This document shows positions 62,529-64,000 of a DNA stretch of 64,000 bases, piece by piece. This DNA is from DASSFG01 sp035547915 (lineage in GTDB: Bacteria; Planctomycetota; Planctomycetia; Pirellulales; JAICIG01): assembly GCA_035547915.1 (NCBI GenBank), contig DASZTS010000010.1, forward strand, positions 1-64,000. The letters run 5' to 3'. The notes below the pieces were generated by a model, which searched no databases, was not told the origin of the DNA, and saw nothing but the letters and a program-made list of their open reading frames with translations. Both the position numbers and the translations under genes were made by a program. The first letter of the stretch is position 1, and every line of letters starts with the position of its first letter.

Positions 62529-63902
62529 ATGGCCGCGGCATTCTTCGCACCGTTTTCTGGTGAACATTTTGATCGGCGCCGGGCGGCCCATCTCTTGCGG
62601 CGGGCCGGCTTCGCGCCCAGCCAGTCAGAGCTTGATCAGGCCGTCGAACAGGGCCTGGAAGCGACCGTTGAGCAACTCCTGGCCGATGACGGCGAACAGG
62701 AAGCCGCCTTTCAACAAACGTTCGACGCCGTCGCGGGGAGCCTCGTCAACGTCGCCGAAGGCTACCAGGTGCAAACCTGGTGGCTCCATCGCATGCTCAA
62801 GACCTCATCGCCGTTGCGTGAGAAGCTCACGTTGTTCTGGCACGGTCACTTCGCCACCAGCGTGCACAAGGTGGAAGACGGCGAGCTGATGCTGCGTCAG
62901 ATCGACACGCTGCGGCGGCTAGCTTGGGGCAACCTGAGCGAGTTGGTGCACTCGATGGCCCGCGACCCGGCCATGCTGGTCTGGCTCGACGGTGAATCGA
63001 GCACACGCCAGCACCCGAACGAGAACTTCGCCCGCGAACTGATGGAACTGTTCACCTGCGGCATCGGCAATTACAGCGAGCACGACGTGCGCGCCGCGGC
63101 GCGGGCTTTCACCGGCTGGCATCGCGAGGGGAGCGCTTTCGCGTTCCATGCCGACGACCACGACTTCGATCGCAAGGAGTTCCTAGGCAAGACGGGCCGG
63201 TTCGACGGTGGCGATGTGATCGATATCCTCATGCAGCAGGCGGCCACCCCGCGGTTCATCGCCGGCAAGCTGCTACGCTTCTTCGCCGAGCCGCAGCCGA
63301 GCGAGGAAACCATCCGCGAGGCCGGCCGGCTGCTCGACCAGACGCAGCTCGACATCAAATGGTTTCTGCGCGAGCTGTTCCTCTCTTCCTATTTCTACTC
63401 CGACGCCTGCTACCGCCGCCGCATCGCCAGCCCGGTGGAGTTTGCCGTCGGTACGATGCGCAGCCTCGCCGCGCGCCTGCCGGCCGCACAGGTGAACGAC
63501 CACGTTCAGGCGATGGGGCAGGAACTGCTGGCGCCGCCCAACGTCAAGGGTTGGGATGGCGAACAGGCATGGATCAATTCCAGCACATGGCCGGCGCGGT
63601 TGTCGTTCGCACAGACCGTTGCCGGCCTGTACAGCGAAGGGGCCTACGGACCGCACCTACCACTGGAACAACTCGTGCCCCCCGAGCTGAACGAGCCGCG
63701 CGCCGTCGTCGATCGGCTGGCCGAGGTCCTCTTTCAAGGTGACCTGGCCGAGCCGCCTCGCCGCGAAGTGGCCGAGTTTCTCGTCCGAACCGAGGAAGGC
63801 CCCAACGCCGACGCCTTCCGCGACGATGAAGGTTTTCGTTCCGACAAGACACGGCAGGCGCTGGCCGTGATGTTAAGCCTGCCCGAATACCACGCCTGGT
63901 AG
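62529..63902 (+). CDS. DUF1800 protein
   Basis: A 457-residue protein starting MAAAFFAPFSGEHFDRRRAA. Recognisable blocks are HLLRRAGFAPSQSELDQAV, WWLHRMLKTSSPLREKLTLF, WHGHFATSVHKV, QHPNENFARELMELFTCGIG, YSEHDVRAAARAFTGW, FHADDHDFDRKEFLGKTG and LSSYFYSDACYRRRIASPVE, all typical of DUF1800. No signal peptide is seen. DUF1800 genes are normally followed by DUF1501, as here. The exact biochemical role is not established. Confidence 0.95.
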   Translation: MAAAFFAPFSGEHFDRRRAAHLLRRAGFAPSQSELDQAVEQGLEATVEQLLADDGEQEAAFQQTFDAVAGSLVNVAEGYQVQTWWLHRMLKTSSPLREKLTLFWHGHFATSVHKVEDGELMLRQIDTLRRLAWGNLSELVHSMARDPAMLVWLDGESSTRQHPNENFARELMELFTCGIGNYSEHDVRAAARAFTGWHREGSAFAFHADDHDFDRKEFLGKTGRFDGGDVIDILMQQAATPRFIAGKLLRFFAEPQPSEETIREAGRLLDQTQLDIKWFLRELFLSSYFYSDACYRRRIASPVEFAVGTMRSLAARLPAAQVNDHVQAMGQELLAPPNVKGWDGEQAWINSSTWPARLSFAQTVAGLYSEGAYGPHLPLEQLVPPELNEPRAVVDRLAEVLFQGDLAEPPRREVAEFLVRTEEGPNADAFRDDEGFRSDKTRQALAVMLSLPEYHAW

Positions 63903-63941
63903 CTTTTTCGTTTCTGGGCCTGCGAATCAGGAAGCCGATCG

Positions 63942-64000
63942 ATGTTCACACGCCGCACGTTCTTGCAGTCTTCCGCGGGGTTGTCGTTCGTCTCGTTGGC
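63942..64000 (+). CDS. DUF1501 protein, N-terminal part (cut by window end)
   Basis: The ATG at 63,942 opens a frame MFTRRTFLQSSAGLSFVSLA-like, with a twin-arginine-type signal (RRTFLQSSAG) as in DUF1501 exported proteins. Its position just after DUF1800 supports this. Only 19 codons are inside the window. Confidence 0.75.
   Translation, partial: MFTRRTFLQSSAGLSFVSL

Noticed and set aside
1..64000. CRISPR arrays, tRNA and rRNA genes
   Set aside because: No regularly spaced identical repeats with unique spacers, no TTCGANNC-type tRNA arm in a plausible cloverleaf, and no rRNA-like conserved blocks were seen by eye.

Overview
The window looks like a planctomycete chromosome of the Pirellulales type. 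The grounds are a type IV prepilin-like (DUF1559-type) protein, a DUF1800 gene followed by a DUF1501 gene, an ECF sigma factor beside a Ser/Thr kinase that ends in a sulfatase-modifying-factor domain, high GC, and very large secreted proteins with an Arg-rich N-terminus, an LExRLxLA motif and a C-terminal DUF4214 domain. No rRNA, tRNA or CRISPR array was recognised.

Layout. (1) 1-360: 3' end of an IS4-type transposase. (2) About 1,000-18,100: an accessory island transcribed almost entirely leftward. Next to a large serine recombinase (15,723-17,789) lies a train of close-set, often overlapping genes: many small conserved proteins, a DUF6094-type DNA methyltransferase, an SNF2/DEAD-type helicase with zinc-binding cysteines, a lipoprotein/membrane pair, DUF1257 (Ycf35-like), DUF2997, a Ycf46-like AAA ATPase, a protein that may belong to DUF3150, and a divergent DNA sliding clamp (beta-clamp-like) protein. 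Clamp, helicase, methyltransferase and ATPase together suggest a DNA-transaction module carried by a mobile element; that role is inferred. Four tandem 11-bp repeats lie just beyond the recombinase, next to a truncated and frameshifted saccharopine-dehydrogenase-like gene that may mark the island edge.

(3) 18,170-20,420: a leftward TetR-regulated unit (TetR, alpha/beta hydrolase, decayed dehydrogenase-like gene) with a candidate TetR operator. (4) 21,000-25,510: ECF sigma factor, kinase-FGE fusion with an N-terminal zinc-finger anti-sigma-like motif, and a TIGR03032-type protein. (5) 25,587-32,550: a Gly-rich beta-helix-like secreted protein with DUF4214, a planctomycete family protein, a WD40 protein, a tiny ORF and a prepilin-like protein. 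(6) 33,226-36,084: a three-gene ABC export operon with overlapping or abutting genes, then a membrane protein, a small membrane protein and glycerol dehydrogenase. A structured repeat of about 100 bp is dispersed in four copies between 31.3 and 39.3 kb.

(7) 39,478-60,024: one 20.5-kb gene encoding a surface protein of about 6,850 residues. It carries 33 CARDB repeats, a PPC domain, an IPT/TIG-like segment, nine carboxypeptidase-regulatory-like repeats, an unusual helical/Cys-containing segment, five PKD-like repeats and DUF4214. (8) 60,175-64,000: 2OG-Fe(II) oxygenase, GT9 glycosyltransferase, a receiver-like protein on the opposite strand, DUF1800, and the start of DUF1501.

Starts were refined by eye from ribosome-binding sites. 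Family names come from motif recognition only; no database search was possible.
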